This document shows, piece after piece, positions 12,026 through 25,365 of a stretch of DNA of 64,000 nt. A program made the position numbers and the translations under genes. The notes beneath the pieces were generated by a model. That model did not search any database. It saw only the letters and a list, made by a program, of their open reading frames with translations, and was not told the origin of the DNA. Origin of the DNA: Gamarada debralockiae (taxonomy: Eukaryota > Ascomycota > Leotiomycetes > Helotiales > Hyphodiscaceae); assembly GCA_002803225.1 (NCBI GenBank), contig NXFV01000465.1, forward strand, positions 60,560 to 124,559, given 5' to 3'. Position 1 is the stretch's first letter, and each line of letters begins with the position of its first letter.

Positions 12026-12522
12026 TCGAAAAACTCGGGGCTCTTGAAATGCGATGTATAAAAATAACCGATAAATTTAATCATGGAGAAGCTGATGTCC
12101 CAATCCAATGGATGACACTGATGTCGCTAAAATTTGTGGCGTGGGCATTGGAGGCCAATCAAACCCATGCGGAACCTTGCACGCCCTTTAACAGGATAAG
12201 TCGAATCACCTTGCCTTCAAATCGGACTGTTACGGAGTAAAGCCTGATGAACAACCAGCTTCCACGTCACAACCACTGTACTAACCCCGCAACTTCTAGC
12301 GTAAACTTGGATGAAAAAATAAGAGTACTGTTCTTCACTACGGACACATTTCGCCATCCGTTTAATATCAGCTCGCGCCACCCCCATGCCGCTACCCGGC
12401 AACATCTTCTTTAGCTCTATCCCAGAATTGTCTACAAAAGTTCTTGTGGTTTTGGGACTTCGGCTACGACATCCTCATTAACTGAATTGTACTGGTACTT
12501 TGGACTCACATGTCCCTATACG

Positions 12523-15500
12523 ATGGCCGCTTCACATGGGGAGCTCCTAGAGTCACTCTTCAACCATGTTGTGCTGCCTCCCCGCCTCCCTGGCCGACAA
12601 GACACGCGACTCGACCGAGTCGAGCGTGCTCTCGTTGAACGCCTACTAGATGCAACGGTCAAATTGTCGCGTCTTCCACACAATGACTTTGTCAACGAGT
12701 TGGAATCACTTCATCGTTCTCTCGAGACCTGCGGGCGGGGTCAATTCCGGGGGCAGGCTCACAAAAGCCTCACTTCTGACGGCCCTGCGAGAACTGCAAG
12801 GTCGAGATTTCATTGCTCTTCACATACCGGAGCAAAATGCCGCTCTCATTATTCGACTACAGGAAAAGTAAGGTTATATATTGTCATCCACTAGTTCCCT
12901 TCCTCCTTCGGTCCTGACTAATGTTTTGCTCTTCTATTAGTGGCGAGTCGGTTTTATTCGAGGCATTTGAAGCTTCACCTCTGTCCGAAGATGTGCTTGC
13001 CTGCAAGAACGCCCTGCGATGGGACTTCCCGGGTTCCGCTGTCGCGATTCCAATCATAGAATACGAAAAGACCTGCTTCCAAGATGAGCTGGCAACATTC
13101 CTGGAGAAGGCAAGCACCGAGTCGATTAAAAGGTTTGCTGCTCATACAAACAAGGCTGGATCCTTCGCATTTGAAAGCCGGGATACTGTCGACCCTGCGC
13201 TCGTCACACAAATGCTGATGACTCTCCTGGAAGTCAATGGCCGCCGAGTATATCCTCCAATACTTCAAAAACGCGTACGGGATGATGTTTGCTGGAGCGA
13301 AGGAGGCGAAAAGCCTTGGAGACGATGCCCCTTCTGGCTGGTACTTCGCGTCGCAGTGCACAGACACCTGTCCATCACCCTTGGTGGTGACATTGGAAGA
13401 ATGCAGTACAAATTCCTGATTTGTCTCGCTCTCTCACGCTTTCTTAGTGAGTGCCTTGGTCAGCTAGACCTTGATTTCGTGATCTTTCTGAAGACCAAGC
13501 TGTGCCGCCGTCTTGTCAAGCTTGAGTTTAACAAAGATAGAGCCCCAGTTACCCTCTCTATTTATTACGAATACTGGTTCACGGCTCTTGGGCCAGACTT
13601 CCGCAGATCTACCAACACTGCTACAGAACAGATTAGTGTGGCTTGGGAAGGTTTTAAGAAGCGCATACAGCGCCCCGTCCTCACTTTGCCAAAACGTGCC
13701 GACCCGCGGCATCTTTTCTTGTCGCTTCCCAGCAGCAAAGACTATATCCAGAGTGTTCTAAGCGAACCCTTTAATCGATACGCTGCGCCTCCGTTGGTTC
13801 CTCTCTACAAGCTGCCGCAAGATTATCAGTTCTCGGCCACAGTTCCAAAATCTGGGACAGTCTTCGCCAATCGATATTTCAGGCTCTGCGAGATGGAGAT
13901 AGGGATTGAGACTGAGATGAGAGACTCGTTTTTCGATGTGCCCGCCTTGGCCACGGATATTCTCTGTGAGCAACGTTGTATAGAGCTCGCTGGAAAGATC
14001 GAGGATTATTTGAGTATCGTTGGGGATGCTTACGATAACAACCCCGAACAAAAGGGTGTTATGCTAATAACAGTCATAGAACTTTGGGTAGCAATGGATG
14101 CATGTGCTGCAAGGATGTTCCCTTTGTTAAAGGATTATAATCCAGGTATTCCTTCTGATATTTTGGACGTCCTACAGATAGCTCGCTTTAAGGATATGCG
14201 CCGTCTTCACAAGGTCCGAGAATATCTGCAAGGCAGACATGCTGCTTGCAAGGGTTCTCGGATGACCATCTTCAACGATCCAGGAAAGGGATGCTTTGGA
14301 GAGCGCTATTACAACGAGTCAGACGATTCAAGGCTGCAAACTCTTCATCAACTAATTGAAACTGCTGCCGAACAAGCACGCATGGCCAAAGAGCAAGAGT
14401 GGCAAGAAAAGACCTTGAAGTAAGGGCAATGTTTCTCCTAATTTCATATACTATCCGAGGCTCCCGCATACTCACAGCAGAGTCAATAATAAATTACCAA
14501 ATTGACTTTGGAGACTTCAGATGTCTCATCAGAGTCAATAATCTTTTGGACACTATAACAACGGGAACAGCTGACTTTAACAACTTCTAGGTTTGAGAAA
14601 CTCGTCCGAGAGGCATCCGAAGCCTCCTGTCTCTTCACCACTGACGAATTCCTAGTCAGGACTCACGACGACAGATATTGCACAAAGTGTTATCTAGAGC
14701 GCAAAGTTAGACGATTTAGAATGGACGCGCACGAACACCCGTTGCCGACGGAACCTATCTATGCTAAAACAGTGGTTTTTGAACTTCGCTGTCCTAAAGC
14801 ATTCGCTGTATACCGGGACTGCTCTTGGCAGATAATCAGTACCTTAGCGTTCCCAACAACTGAGATATCGGCTTCCGAGCCTCGAGTTCTACTTGGAGAT
14901 TATTCTGAGCTTAGGCCCTACATACATTTAAGGTAAGCAAACATCTCTTTTACATGATATGAACGACATGGCGGGTCTGCCTTCACGTTTGTGCACCACG
15001 CGGCTTGATTGTGAACATCGAAATCTAACTGTTGAGCTCGATTGTAACATAGTTCCAATATCTGCGGTTGATCCTCGGAATTTAAAGTCTAACTTTATTT
15101 AGGCCTTCCAAGTTCTCTCTGGCGTCAACAACAAAATCGTTCTTGACGACACATTATGCAAGCCCTCGATTTCCAGTTGGCGTCGAAGATATTTGTCTCC
15201 CAAACGGCCTGAAACTTGGGTACTTTGATACGCGGATGAAAGTCTGGCCAGCTCGACTGCCACAGACCCAAAAAGCTACATTTGCGCACCACTGCCAACT
15301 CACTCTGCCAGCAAATTCGCCATTCTCGTCTTTGAATATCTCATCTGACTTTGCCATGGATTTCAAAGGGCCTTCGTCCTACGAAGTGGTTGCCAGTCAA
15401 AGCAGGTGCCCTTCTGGGCTCAACGTCCATGAATACATGTCATTTCAAACCCTTCTCTCTGGAAAATATCGACGATGGCCTCAGATTCTAGTCGAACTAG

Positions 15501-18500
15501 GGTCTTTCAATTTGAACTTTAGTACGGAAGCCACGACAACGTTGGTGACCCTCCTAGCACTGCAGATAGGGCCTGGAGATGAAGAAGATCCTCTTGGAGC
15601 AGTTCATGGAGTCTTCCGAGATGAAGCCTTTTGTACAAGACTTGTGGATCAGCTTGACCAGCGCCTTGATGGTATCTCATCTAATTGGCGCGAAACAAAT
15701 TGCATGGAGACATTGATCACTATTGCAAATCGGCTGTTTGAACTTGGTGATTCCGTGTCTGCGGATGCTATTAAGCTACTTGAAAAAGCACGCTCAATCA
15801 GTTCTAACTGGATTTCCGCGTTGCGGTCGGAGATCCAAACAGCAACAGATGGAGAGACCTCCCGAAGATGCTCCCGATATGCGTTTTGGGCCGCTTTGCT
15901 TTGCAGACGGACGTTCGCCTTATACGGAGGTCGTCCAAGATTAGAGCCCACAGCACTTCGGAGTTTCATTGAGTGTTCCATCTCTTTGCAAGATAACATG
16001 GTCAGCAACCCTGCCAAGTTACCGTTGGCTTTAAAAAATGCTTTGATCCGCGATCTCAAAATGGTCTTCCAGATGAGGTTTACCCTTAGGTATTCTCTTG
16101 AACAAAGTCAAGCCAGCCTAATATCGTCGATTAGTACCATCTGGCCAGATGCTGGAGAGACTCAATCAAGGAAGTTCTCTCGATTCGAATTTCTTCCAGA
16201 TCCAGACCAATGGTGGGTCCAGGCCATTATTGATGCCACTTCCCAAACTACGCAGCAGACTGTGCATTTCCATTTACTGGAAGGACATCTGCTTGTGATG
16301 GGAAAACCTATTGGCAAATTGCCACCAGAATGGAGGAAGGCAGTTGTGTTACAGCAGCTCTTTGGCAATCAGAGCTTGTTAACATACCCTTCATCACTCC
16401 CCGGCATGACCTACATGCTCGCTATCATCATGAACGACCATCAGATACATCTTGGGTTCCGTAATGGGCAGATATTCGTTAGGGCACGCATACGTGATAC
16501 AGTTTTGGAGCTGATCCCACCGCAGGTGTTTGGAACTCTGGATCATTTCGATTTACCTGCATCGTTAGTCGACAACTGTGTACACTGGCTAGACCTTAGG
16601 ACTCGAGTTATCGAGGTTAGGCAGCCACCGAACATATGGAAGTCGAAGCAAAGCAACTGGCTCCTCGATTTTAACACTGGCCACGCGAAGCGCCGCACTT
16701 CTACTTTGGTCGATCCGCACTCTCCATTGTTTCAACGTATTGCACACACTTTTGAGCACTTCGAAAACTGTCGATACTTGACAGTATTCCAGCCAGGCCA
16801 GGGCAAATTGACCGTGGAGCTGCGACGCTTAGAGCTCTCTTTTTTTGTGAATGGAAACAACCTGTTTGAGTCTCCTCAATTGAGATCGGAGATTGATCCT
16901 AATCAAGATGCTGGTACGTGGTACGGACTGAATTCGAAGCTCGTTTTGAGAGAGGTGGTGAAAGTGCGTGATCCAGTCACCCATTACTTATCTTCGGTTC
17001 CACAGCGTCAAAGGAGTATTTTGGTGCCTATGGGAGACATCAGATATATCCGTCATGGCCAGCATATTTCTCTCTTTGTTGCGAACAACGGGGATTATGC
17101 GAAATTTATGATCAATGATGTTCTTGGACGTCTCGATTGCCCAGCTGAACCCCGACTGCTGTACTTAAAAGCCATGTATCATGCGTACACGTCGTTTGTA
17201 CTCCCAGATCCTCTGACAGGCCGTACTGGAACAGAAGAGGCTTTACATTGTCTTAAATCGGGGTATTGTCAGCCGTGGACTCCCATAACGGCTGGGCCCT
17301 ACCGTGGGCTGCAATTGATTGCGAGGCTGACTCCTCGGCGAGAGTACTACCCGAAGGATATGAAAGTAATGCAAACGACTGTCTGGGATCCTCAACTGAC
17401 AACAGTTATCCAGCATGACGGGTATTGGGCCATCGTGGATGCGATCCTGGAGAAGTCAAAAGGATTGTCCGTATTTTCTCTACACAAGATCCAACTACCT
17501 CCCCTTGAGCCGGCTGGTGAGCCTCACCTGATTCTGCGGAATCGTTTACGGCGCGAGTCTTACCACCGACAGAATTCAGACTCTAATGGACTACAACCAG
17601 CCGAAGATGAGCCATATGTTGCACGAGACCGCTGGCGAGTCAGCCAAGGGCGAACTAATGTCGCTGAATGTACAAATTTCATTCGCGTATGGCCTTCAGC
17701 ACTCCCAACCACCCGAGACCTGGCTGGGATTTTGCAGAACTGGCCAACTATTGGCGGCTATAATGGATGCTTTGGAAAAGCCTTACTCACAGACCTCCTC
17801 GATGTGCAATGGGCGACGGATTGGGGGTCCCTGGTCAATCTTTGCCGAGAATCCAGCTCTAAAGATGCTTATCGGCTGATGTTCCTGTTTGCCATCATGT
17901 CCTTCCGCCATGACGCTGTGATGGATGTGCTGAGGACCTTAATTGCCTTCGTTGTGTTGCAGGAATTAAAAGCACTTAGTCCGCCAAAGTGGCCAGCCTA
18001 CATTCAGTTTCGCCAGAATCAAGTCCCTCGAATTGACTACCTACTTCAATTGATGAAGTCTTGTCTTGTTCCATATGGGGGAGATGTACGATCTACTTTC
18101 GCGTTCAATCTTAATTCAAAGCAGCGTAGGAAGCTCGAATCTGCTGAGTTAGCATATGAGAAACAACAAGAGGCGGACTCAAAAGTGCTAGCTGAGTTTC
18201 TTCTTAAGCAGTGGCCTTGCCCTGAGCCAACAATCGAAGGACTCACGTCCGCACCTCTCTTAGTTGACGTTGGGAAAGCTTTGCAAGTCATCCGACCCGA
18301 GTGGCTGCGTTTGTTCCAGAACTTGGAGCATTCCGACTATGTTTCCCAAATACAACGTGTCCTGGATTGCCATCACGCCAATCCCCGCCCGGAAGCATCA
18401 CCGGTCCTTGAGTTTGGAGAGCAAGAGATTTTTCAATGTCACCACCGGGATAGGCTTCCGACATTACAAAAGCTGCTTTCCAAGTTTATTGCAGTCAACC

Positions 18501-21500
18501 CCCGAAATCTCACTTTACCTCAGACACCAAAGGAATTGCATCAGATTGTTTCGAAGGCAACATCGAACCTGCATCTGGACAATGGCAGAATACAGAAGCT
18601 TGCTCCAGCTCTGTCTCCTGAGATCCAAGAGCTTGGGACCATCATTGGGATTGTTGCCAATTCTGAATCTGTAGTTCGGCGGCAGTATGGAGAGGATCTG
18701 TTCGAAAGTCTGAAAGCGTTACAACAGTTCAGGAGCGCTTCACAGGAACAGCTGGCCAATTCAGTTGATGCAGCCAGACTTAACGCAGCTATCTCGCAGG
18801 CTCGATTAGACATTCAAAATCAACTGGGTTGGCTTCAGAAGGCATTGGAGCGGGAAGAATCTGCTCATTGGCTGCAACAAGGTGGGCTCTGGCCTTCAAT
18901 TACACCTGTCACACTCCTCGAAAACTTGCGCTCTACCTCAAGCTGCGAGTTCGGGAACGGAATAAAGAATATCCTTCTCTCTTGCGGACAATCAATCACA
19001 GAATTACAGCAACTACTGCGGATGGAAGATGCCCTTCAGAAGGGGAATATGCAACGGCTAATGGAGGAGCAAGAGAACCTTGGACATTCTAATTGGAAGC
19101 CGCTAGATTGCCCAGATTGGCTTCTCCTTGAGATCGACTCCAACATCCTAATCCGTCCTGGTCAGGTTAACGTCGCTCTTGCAACGATATCCCCGGAGTC
19201 TGGGTCTAATTCAGTGTTACAGATGAACATGGGACAAGGTAAGCTCAAATCGGCCAGTTTTCCTTGCACAATGGACGGAGCTAAAGCTTTTGTGTAGGTA
19301 AGACAGCGTGCATTATACCGATGGCTGCTGCAGTCCTCGCTGATGGCAGCAATCTTGTGAGGGTTGTTGTGCCCAAGCCCTTGCTGTCGCAGACAGCCCA
19401 ATTACTGCATGCTCGACTTGGCGGGCTGCTAGGCAGAGAACTGAGGCATATTCCTTTCTCTCGCAAAACCCCGACCACTTCAGCTATAATTAAAGCATTT
19501 CACAACATCCATCGGGACATTCAAAAGTCCTCAGGCATTTTACTAGCGCTACCAGAGCATCTCTTATCGTTCATGCTATCTGGCCTACAGCGATTGTCCG
19601 ATGCACGCATACCTGAGGCGGCGTCAATGATCAAGGTACAAAATTGGCTCACCAGGCGGGCACGAGACGTGATGGATGAATGCGACAATATCCTGGCTTT
19701 GCGTACACAGTTGATCTATCCGTCCGGGTCTCAGGATATCGTTGACGGGCATCCACATCGGTGGGAGATTGCTGAGGCTGTACTCGGCCTTGTTGATGGC
19801 CACCTCTATAATTTGCACAAGGGCTACCCTCACAGCATCGAGGTTATTCGGCGAGAGCAAGGTAAGAGGACATTGCAGAAACTGTTTCTTTTTCCCTTTG
19901 AATAAGTCCCAATAAATTGTCCATTTAGAGGTAGGTATTCAACACTGACTTTATACAGGCGGGTTCCCTGTCGTATTTTTCCTTCGCAAGGATGTCGAGG
20001 ATGAGCTTATCTCCCGACTGGTCGATGACGTTTACCGTGGCCGAACATCCATCGTGCCAGAGTGCTCGAAATCTGATCGGCTGTCTATTAAAAAGTTCAT
20101 CTCGGAGGCTAAAGTATCCTCTGAAGTTAGTCATTCGATATCCAAAGTTTTCACCGACAAGCCGGCTTTCAAGAAAGCAATCTATCTGCTCAGAGGGTTT
20201 TTTGTTCACCGGATTCTCCTAATGACGCTTAAAAAGCGTTGGAATGTTCAATATGGGTTGCATCCAACACGAGATCCGATCGCGGTTCCTTATCATGCCA
20301 AGGGAACTCCTAGCGATCAAGCTGAGTGGGGACATCCAGACGTTGCAATTCTGTTCACCTGTCTCGCGTTTTACTATGACGGCCTATACATCACCCACCT
20401 GCGCCAGACTCTAGAGCATGTTCTTAAATCTGACGATCCTTCTCAAGTATACGACCGATTCACACAGAACTCGAGCCTTCCAGACTCCTTGAGAGAATGG
20501 AATTCAATTAACGTCGATGATGAAGCCCAGCTGAAGGAGATATGGCGGCATGTCCGGTATAACGTCGTAGTGATCGACTACTTCTTGAACAATTTTGTTT
20601 TCCCGAGGCACGCTAAACAATTCCAAGTCAAGTTGCAAGCTTCCGGTTGGGATATTCCGCTGTTCTCTGTCGGCAATACACCTGTTAATGGAGATCGGAA
20701 AGTGAAGCCTTCCGTGGCGTCAACGACCGGATTCAGTGGGACGAATGACTGGAAGGGGATGCTACCTCTAACAATCAGTCAGCATGACCTTCCGGAACTG
20801 TCGCACACAAATGCCGAAGTCCTGACCTACCTGCTCCAATCTCGGAACCGCAAGTATGTCCTTGCCGCAGACTCTCGCGGAAGACATATATCTGAGCACG
20901 AGTTGCTCCAAAAAATCTACTGGGAAGGCATCCGAGTGCTAATCGATGCTGGAGCTCAGATTTTGGAGATGGACAATCTCAGCCTAGTAAAAGCCTGGCT
21001 TGAGATAGCCCACGAGGCTCCTGCTGCCATTTATTTCGACAAGGACAACAAGCCGCAAGTCTTGTATCGACAGGGACATCAGATCCCTCTCGTGGCCTCC
21101 CCTTACGTTGATGACTTGGGCGAATGCCTTGGCTACCTTGATGAAGCGCATACTCGAGGCACGGACTTGAAGATGCCTACCTATGCTCGTGGGGCTTTGA
21201 CTCTTGGCCTTGGGCAGACAAAGGATCATACAGTTCAAGGTTTGTCAAAGTCTCTTTTATTCTCCTCTCCCAGTCCTATACCCTGCCATGGGCTGACGTA
21301 AAATAGCCGCTATGAGACTGCGACAACTTGGAACCTCACAATCAGTCACCTTCTTTGCCCCACCGGAAGTCCATCAAAGCATTCTTGACCTCCGCAAGAA
21401 GAAATTAGGTGACCCACTCTACTCTTACGACGTCATATGCTGGCTCTTAGAGCAAACCTGTAGCGGCGTCGAGCAACTCCAGCCGCTCTATTTCTCACAA

Positions 21501-22886
21501 GGAGCCGACTTCTGCCGCAGAGCGCAGGCAGGTTTGGATTACCCGGAATTTGTCATTAATTCAAAGCAACGTAAGGCTTACCTCGCATCATTGCGACAAA
21601 TCGAACAGCAGACTCTAGAGCAACTATACGGGCATAACATAAAGGCAAAGTCCTCTATCCCACTTGGGGAGCTGTCTCCAAGGATATCTGAGTTCGTGAA
21701 AGAGCTCCATAACCGCCGCAAAGGTTTCCAGGATACAGGTAATGCGGTCCATGGGTCTGCACTGCAAGAGGTCGAGCAGGAGAGGGAGGTCGCTTATGAA
21801 GGTTTGTCTTCATAGAATTCCGCTTTTTTTTGTCATTCTACCTCTCAAGTTCAGAGCTAATCAGATATATTTGCAGTGGAAACTGTCCGTGAGGTGCAGA
21901 AGCCCATTCATTATCCCGCATTCACATTCCCTGGCCTGCATAGGAACATAATCAGCTTTGCCAGGACGGGAAGACTAGCTGCTGATTCAGCTGCTTACGA
22001 GCAAGCTTTTTCAGCCCTGAGGCGCACTGCTATTGGCACAAAGTATGACATTAATGGTGATTCCACATCTGGCAAGCTATATGTTTCTTCAGAATTTATG
22101 AAGACTGTCAACATCCCGTCAGGTCGGCCTTATGACCAATTCCAGCGTGAAGTCAATTGGGTCCTGTGGAGCACTGTCTCTGAAACAGCTTTGATCGTTA
22201 TTCCCGAAGAAGCCGAGCACCTCCTCCCGCTCGTCAGGGAGTCCGCATCACAGCCAACTCATGTTCTTACATATGCTGCACCCGTAACGCGAAAGATGTT
22301 ACACTTCAACGATCTACAGTACTATGCCGTTCCAAGCTTGCCATTCGATTGGGAAGCTCCGCTATGGCTACGTACTGAGCTGGGAATCTATTCTGGGCGT
22401 CTGTATTTCGAGTATCCCGAATACTACAACTTGTTAGGGTATCTCAGCATCCGAGAAGAGGCAGGCAAGATTGGGGAAGAGGAAGTTGACAACGTGGCTC
22501 TGCAAGCGGCCGAGGTGGAGGAAGAGATGGAAACGTCAACAATAAAATTGCACATTGAACAAAAGGCGAGAGCTTTTACCCGAAAGCCTTTAACCTTCCT
22601 CCAAGAATGGCTAGCCGTTCGCCGCAAAGGTCAGGATTTCGCGCATACGCCAATGGGGTTTATCTGCCAAGGAAAGCAATTGTTAGAAAGCCACCCCTTC
22701 TTCTTACCGAATGACCGTGATCAGATTAAGAAGGAGGTCCAGATCAAGAAAGCAGGAGCTACCAGTGGCGGCGAGGAGGAGGATGAGGTTGAGGGCGAGT
22801 TCTATGATGAAGATTTCTATAGCGATGATGTTGGGGAGAATAGGGATGACTTTAATGACGCGGAGTTGCTGGATGGAATGGAGTAA
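12523..22886 (+). CDS. giant DUF6606/DUF3638/DUF3645 protein with SF2/SecA-like ATPase motifs; one frameshift in exon 1
   Basis: Eight exons: 12523-12867, 12941-14419, 14591-14932, 15103-19238, 19298-19861, 19959-21239, 21307-21801 and 21877-22886. All splice sites are GT-AG and phases agree. The coding total is 9652 nt; removing one base gives 3216 aa. The N-terminus (LFNHVVLPPRLPG) is the DUF6606 type. From residue 2098 comes MGQGKT (Walker A, split by intron 4), then VVPKPLLSQ, DECD (2227-2230), the DUF3645 block VPYHAKGTPSDQAEWGHPDV, DEAHTRGTD (2683-2691) and AAMRLRQLG (2716-2724). The tail is acidic. Such proteins are often labelled ubiquitinyl hydrolase, but I see no cysteine-protease box. 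The motif order instead matches SF2/SecA motors (inference). Exon 1 needs removal of one base in a G-run near 12735-12740 to join the two conserved halves, so the allele is either mutated or carries a sequence error. Confidence 0.88.
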
Positions 22887-24295
22887 GTGATTGTAGTGTT
22901 TGATGTCTCGATGCGTAACAATACCCAAATTTATTCCCTAATCCCATCTTGATTCTACCTTGGTTTTTTTTCTTCCATTACTTTTATAAGACCTCCAGTA
23001 ATCACAATTCAGCTTTAACCAGGAGAAGATCAAATATGCATTTTTTGACAGTGCATAAAGTGTCTTTCCAACCGAGGAAATCTCCACTATTTGGCCAACA
23101 TTGCACCATCCGCCATATTGAAGCTTCTATTCTAAGTACGCCTCCACTGCACGTCATTTACAGCTCAGCGGGTAGTTGTCTGGGCACATTGGGGGTTGAA
23201 TAATATACAAATCAGGAAAGATAGGAAAAAACGCTGGAACGAAAAGGCTCTTGGGACGCTGCTAGCTGCTGCAGACTTTGAAGATGTACATACCTGAGGG
23301 ATAATCACACTCCATTTCTTCAATATTCTGGCTCTGCGTCTGTCCCGACATCCGGGTGTGACCGCCCGAGTGTCCCCTGATCGCGTTTAGCTATTGACCT
23401 GGGCGACCCTCAAGAACCCTGAAGCACAAGTTCCTTCCGATTTTACTGTAACCTTGTCCTTTTCGGCATCTAAAATAAAGGGAGTGTCTTCGTAAAAGGG
23501 GGTTTGTGGGATGGAGTAAAGATTCCACGAAGCGTCGTATCATACGTTGAGAGACTCAATGATGAGCTTACCTGGACCGCTGCTATTTTCTAGGACTAAA
23601 TATGATTGCGCGAAGCAGATTGCAGAGCCGAGAGGAGATCGAGAGTCAGATTTTGAAGTTCTGCATCAAATCAAAGAGCACGTCAGCGAGACCGGAGTGG
23701 GTTACTATTTTGGCTAAGCTGGCCAAGCGCGTCTGGAGTACAGGAGATGCCTCTGCATTCACAGACCGAATTAAAAATGGTGCGATTAATCTTTTATAGT
23801 GACAAACTCTGCCTCCGCAGTCGTGATGTTCTTAATACAAGTAGAAAGAGCTAGTCTGTGAAATTTCCGCCTGTACCCACCTTGTCCTGCTTGCCACAAC
23901 TATTTGGGCATAGGAACTGACATCAGAGGTTCCCTGTCCCCCATTAAAATTGCTAATGAATCTAGACAATTAATTTGACAGAGAAATTGGTATGGCTGCG
24001 CCAAAACCCCTGCGGAGATGTGGTTGCATGCATTTTCTTACGGGGTTTTAGACTAAGGTTGGTGTCGCTTATATGTGAATTATTATAGATTTAAGTTTAT
24101 CTTTGGAGGGGGAAAGATCTATTTTAATATATATTACGTTCGTAAACATAAGGGTCGGATACTAAGAATATAATCAGTCTCTTAAGGAGGAGCTTGTGTC
24201 ATTGTTACAACGACCTTGTCTATACACAACGCAATACACCAACACAACCAAATAATGTCCCATCGGGCATGGTTTTCAAGTATTCTGACAACCGG
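22887..24295. other. gene-poor interval
   Basis: This is the 3' flank of the giant gene and AT-rich sequence. A short frame at 23602-23799 (65 aa) has an ATG but no recognised domain. I see no RNA gene, inverted-repeat element or long frame here. Confidence 0.4.
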
Positions 24296-24832
24296 CTAGA
24301 CACTAGGCCTGTCAATAGTTGTCAGTCGGCGGTTCCACGGCCTCCCTGTCAACCATACTTCCTTGCATGGCTGCACGGAGGAGGGGGGCTTCGTCGAATC
24401 CTTGTGTCCTTCCAGCAGCATCACAGTCCAATCTCTGTTCCTCCGCCATTTTCCTACGCTTCCTAACCTCACTCTTATTCCCAAATTACTACTGATATCA
24501 GCGAGCTCCCTCATCTTTAAAGATCTACACTCCCTCCGCGTATTCTCTGCTTCCTCGCGTATTGAACAAGCATGCTTCATCGCAGCGTAAAGTTCGATAG
24601 GTGTCTCGGGATTGACAGGAATGGTGTGTTTCTGAATCTGCAGTTCTGTATTAAAGAACTTATGTGGTTAGTCTAGCTTTTACGGATATGTATCACTGAT
24701 ACCTGTATATTCTTGTCAAGTTAAGGATCGATTGCTGTCATGTATTTGTGCTGCGCCTTGCGGGCGATTGTTGATTTGTGATGAACAGCTTGGTACAAAG
24801 AGGGTTATCTACACCATTCTACATCAGTATCG
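24296..24832 (-). pseudogene. unrecognised coding relic
   Basis: On the minus strand a coding-like segment reads ELQIQKHTIPVNPETPIEL followed by YAAMKHACSIREEAENTRRE (about 24500-24650) and runs on to about 24296. Upstream another piece (LYQAVHHKSTIARKAQHKYM, about 24730-24800) ends in an in-frame TAA after AIDP. The two pieces flank a possible intron (acceptor TAATACAG near 24645), but the phases do not match. The helical, charged composition looks like real protein. The family is unknown to me, and the stop plus phase mismatch suggest decay. Confidence 0.3.
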
Positions 24833-25051
24833 TCTATGTCCTTTCCTATAATACAGGAACACACCCTCTGCATCTAACCATCACCGCTGCCTCTGTAAAA
24901 TTGTTCACCCTTCTTTCTATACTATGCTAGAGCAAGAGAGATAGCGACATAAAACGGCCTAAAAGGGCCATAATTTCCACGTGGAGTCACCAATCCCTGA
25001 CTTCAGTGCGCAAGAGCACAATAATATGTCTCCCACTGTTCCTCCACAAAG

Positions 25052-25144
25052 TCCTGATTTGTCTCGCTCTCTCACGCTTTCTTAGTGAGTGCCTTGGTCA
25101 GCTAGACCTTGACTTCGTGATCTTTCTGAAGACCAAGCTGTGCC
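25052..25144 (+). repeat. 93-bp dispersed copy of exon 2 of the giant gene
   Basis: This stretch is identical to 13414-13506 (inside exon 2 of the gene at 12523) except for one T-to-C change (13475 versus 25113). The match extends six more bases leftwards with one further mismatch (ACAAA shared). The flanks otherwise differ completely. It lies in non-coding DNA 11.6 kb away in the same orientation, and no target duplication or element ends are visible around it. Confidence 0.93.
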
Positions 25145-25365
25145 TAGTAAATTGAGATGGAAGCGCCTAGATATTCATAGTAATACTGCATTCTAAAACC
25201 AGGAACTGCTACTTCAAGATGTATAGTAGTTATTAGCCAAAAATAATAGCATATTTAACTCCTAACCCTAAGATACTGGCAGACAGAAACTAAAAATATA
25301 TTTCTCTTCTCTGTCCTCTTGACTCTATTAAACACTAGCTAAGCACTACTAGTAGTCTGAAACTT

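Noticed and set aside
12523..22886. Annotation as a ubiquitinyl hydrolase (deubiquitinase)
   Set aside because: No Cys box, His box or OTU/UCH-type motif is visible. Nucleotide-binding motor motifs are.
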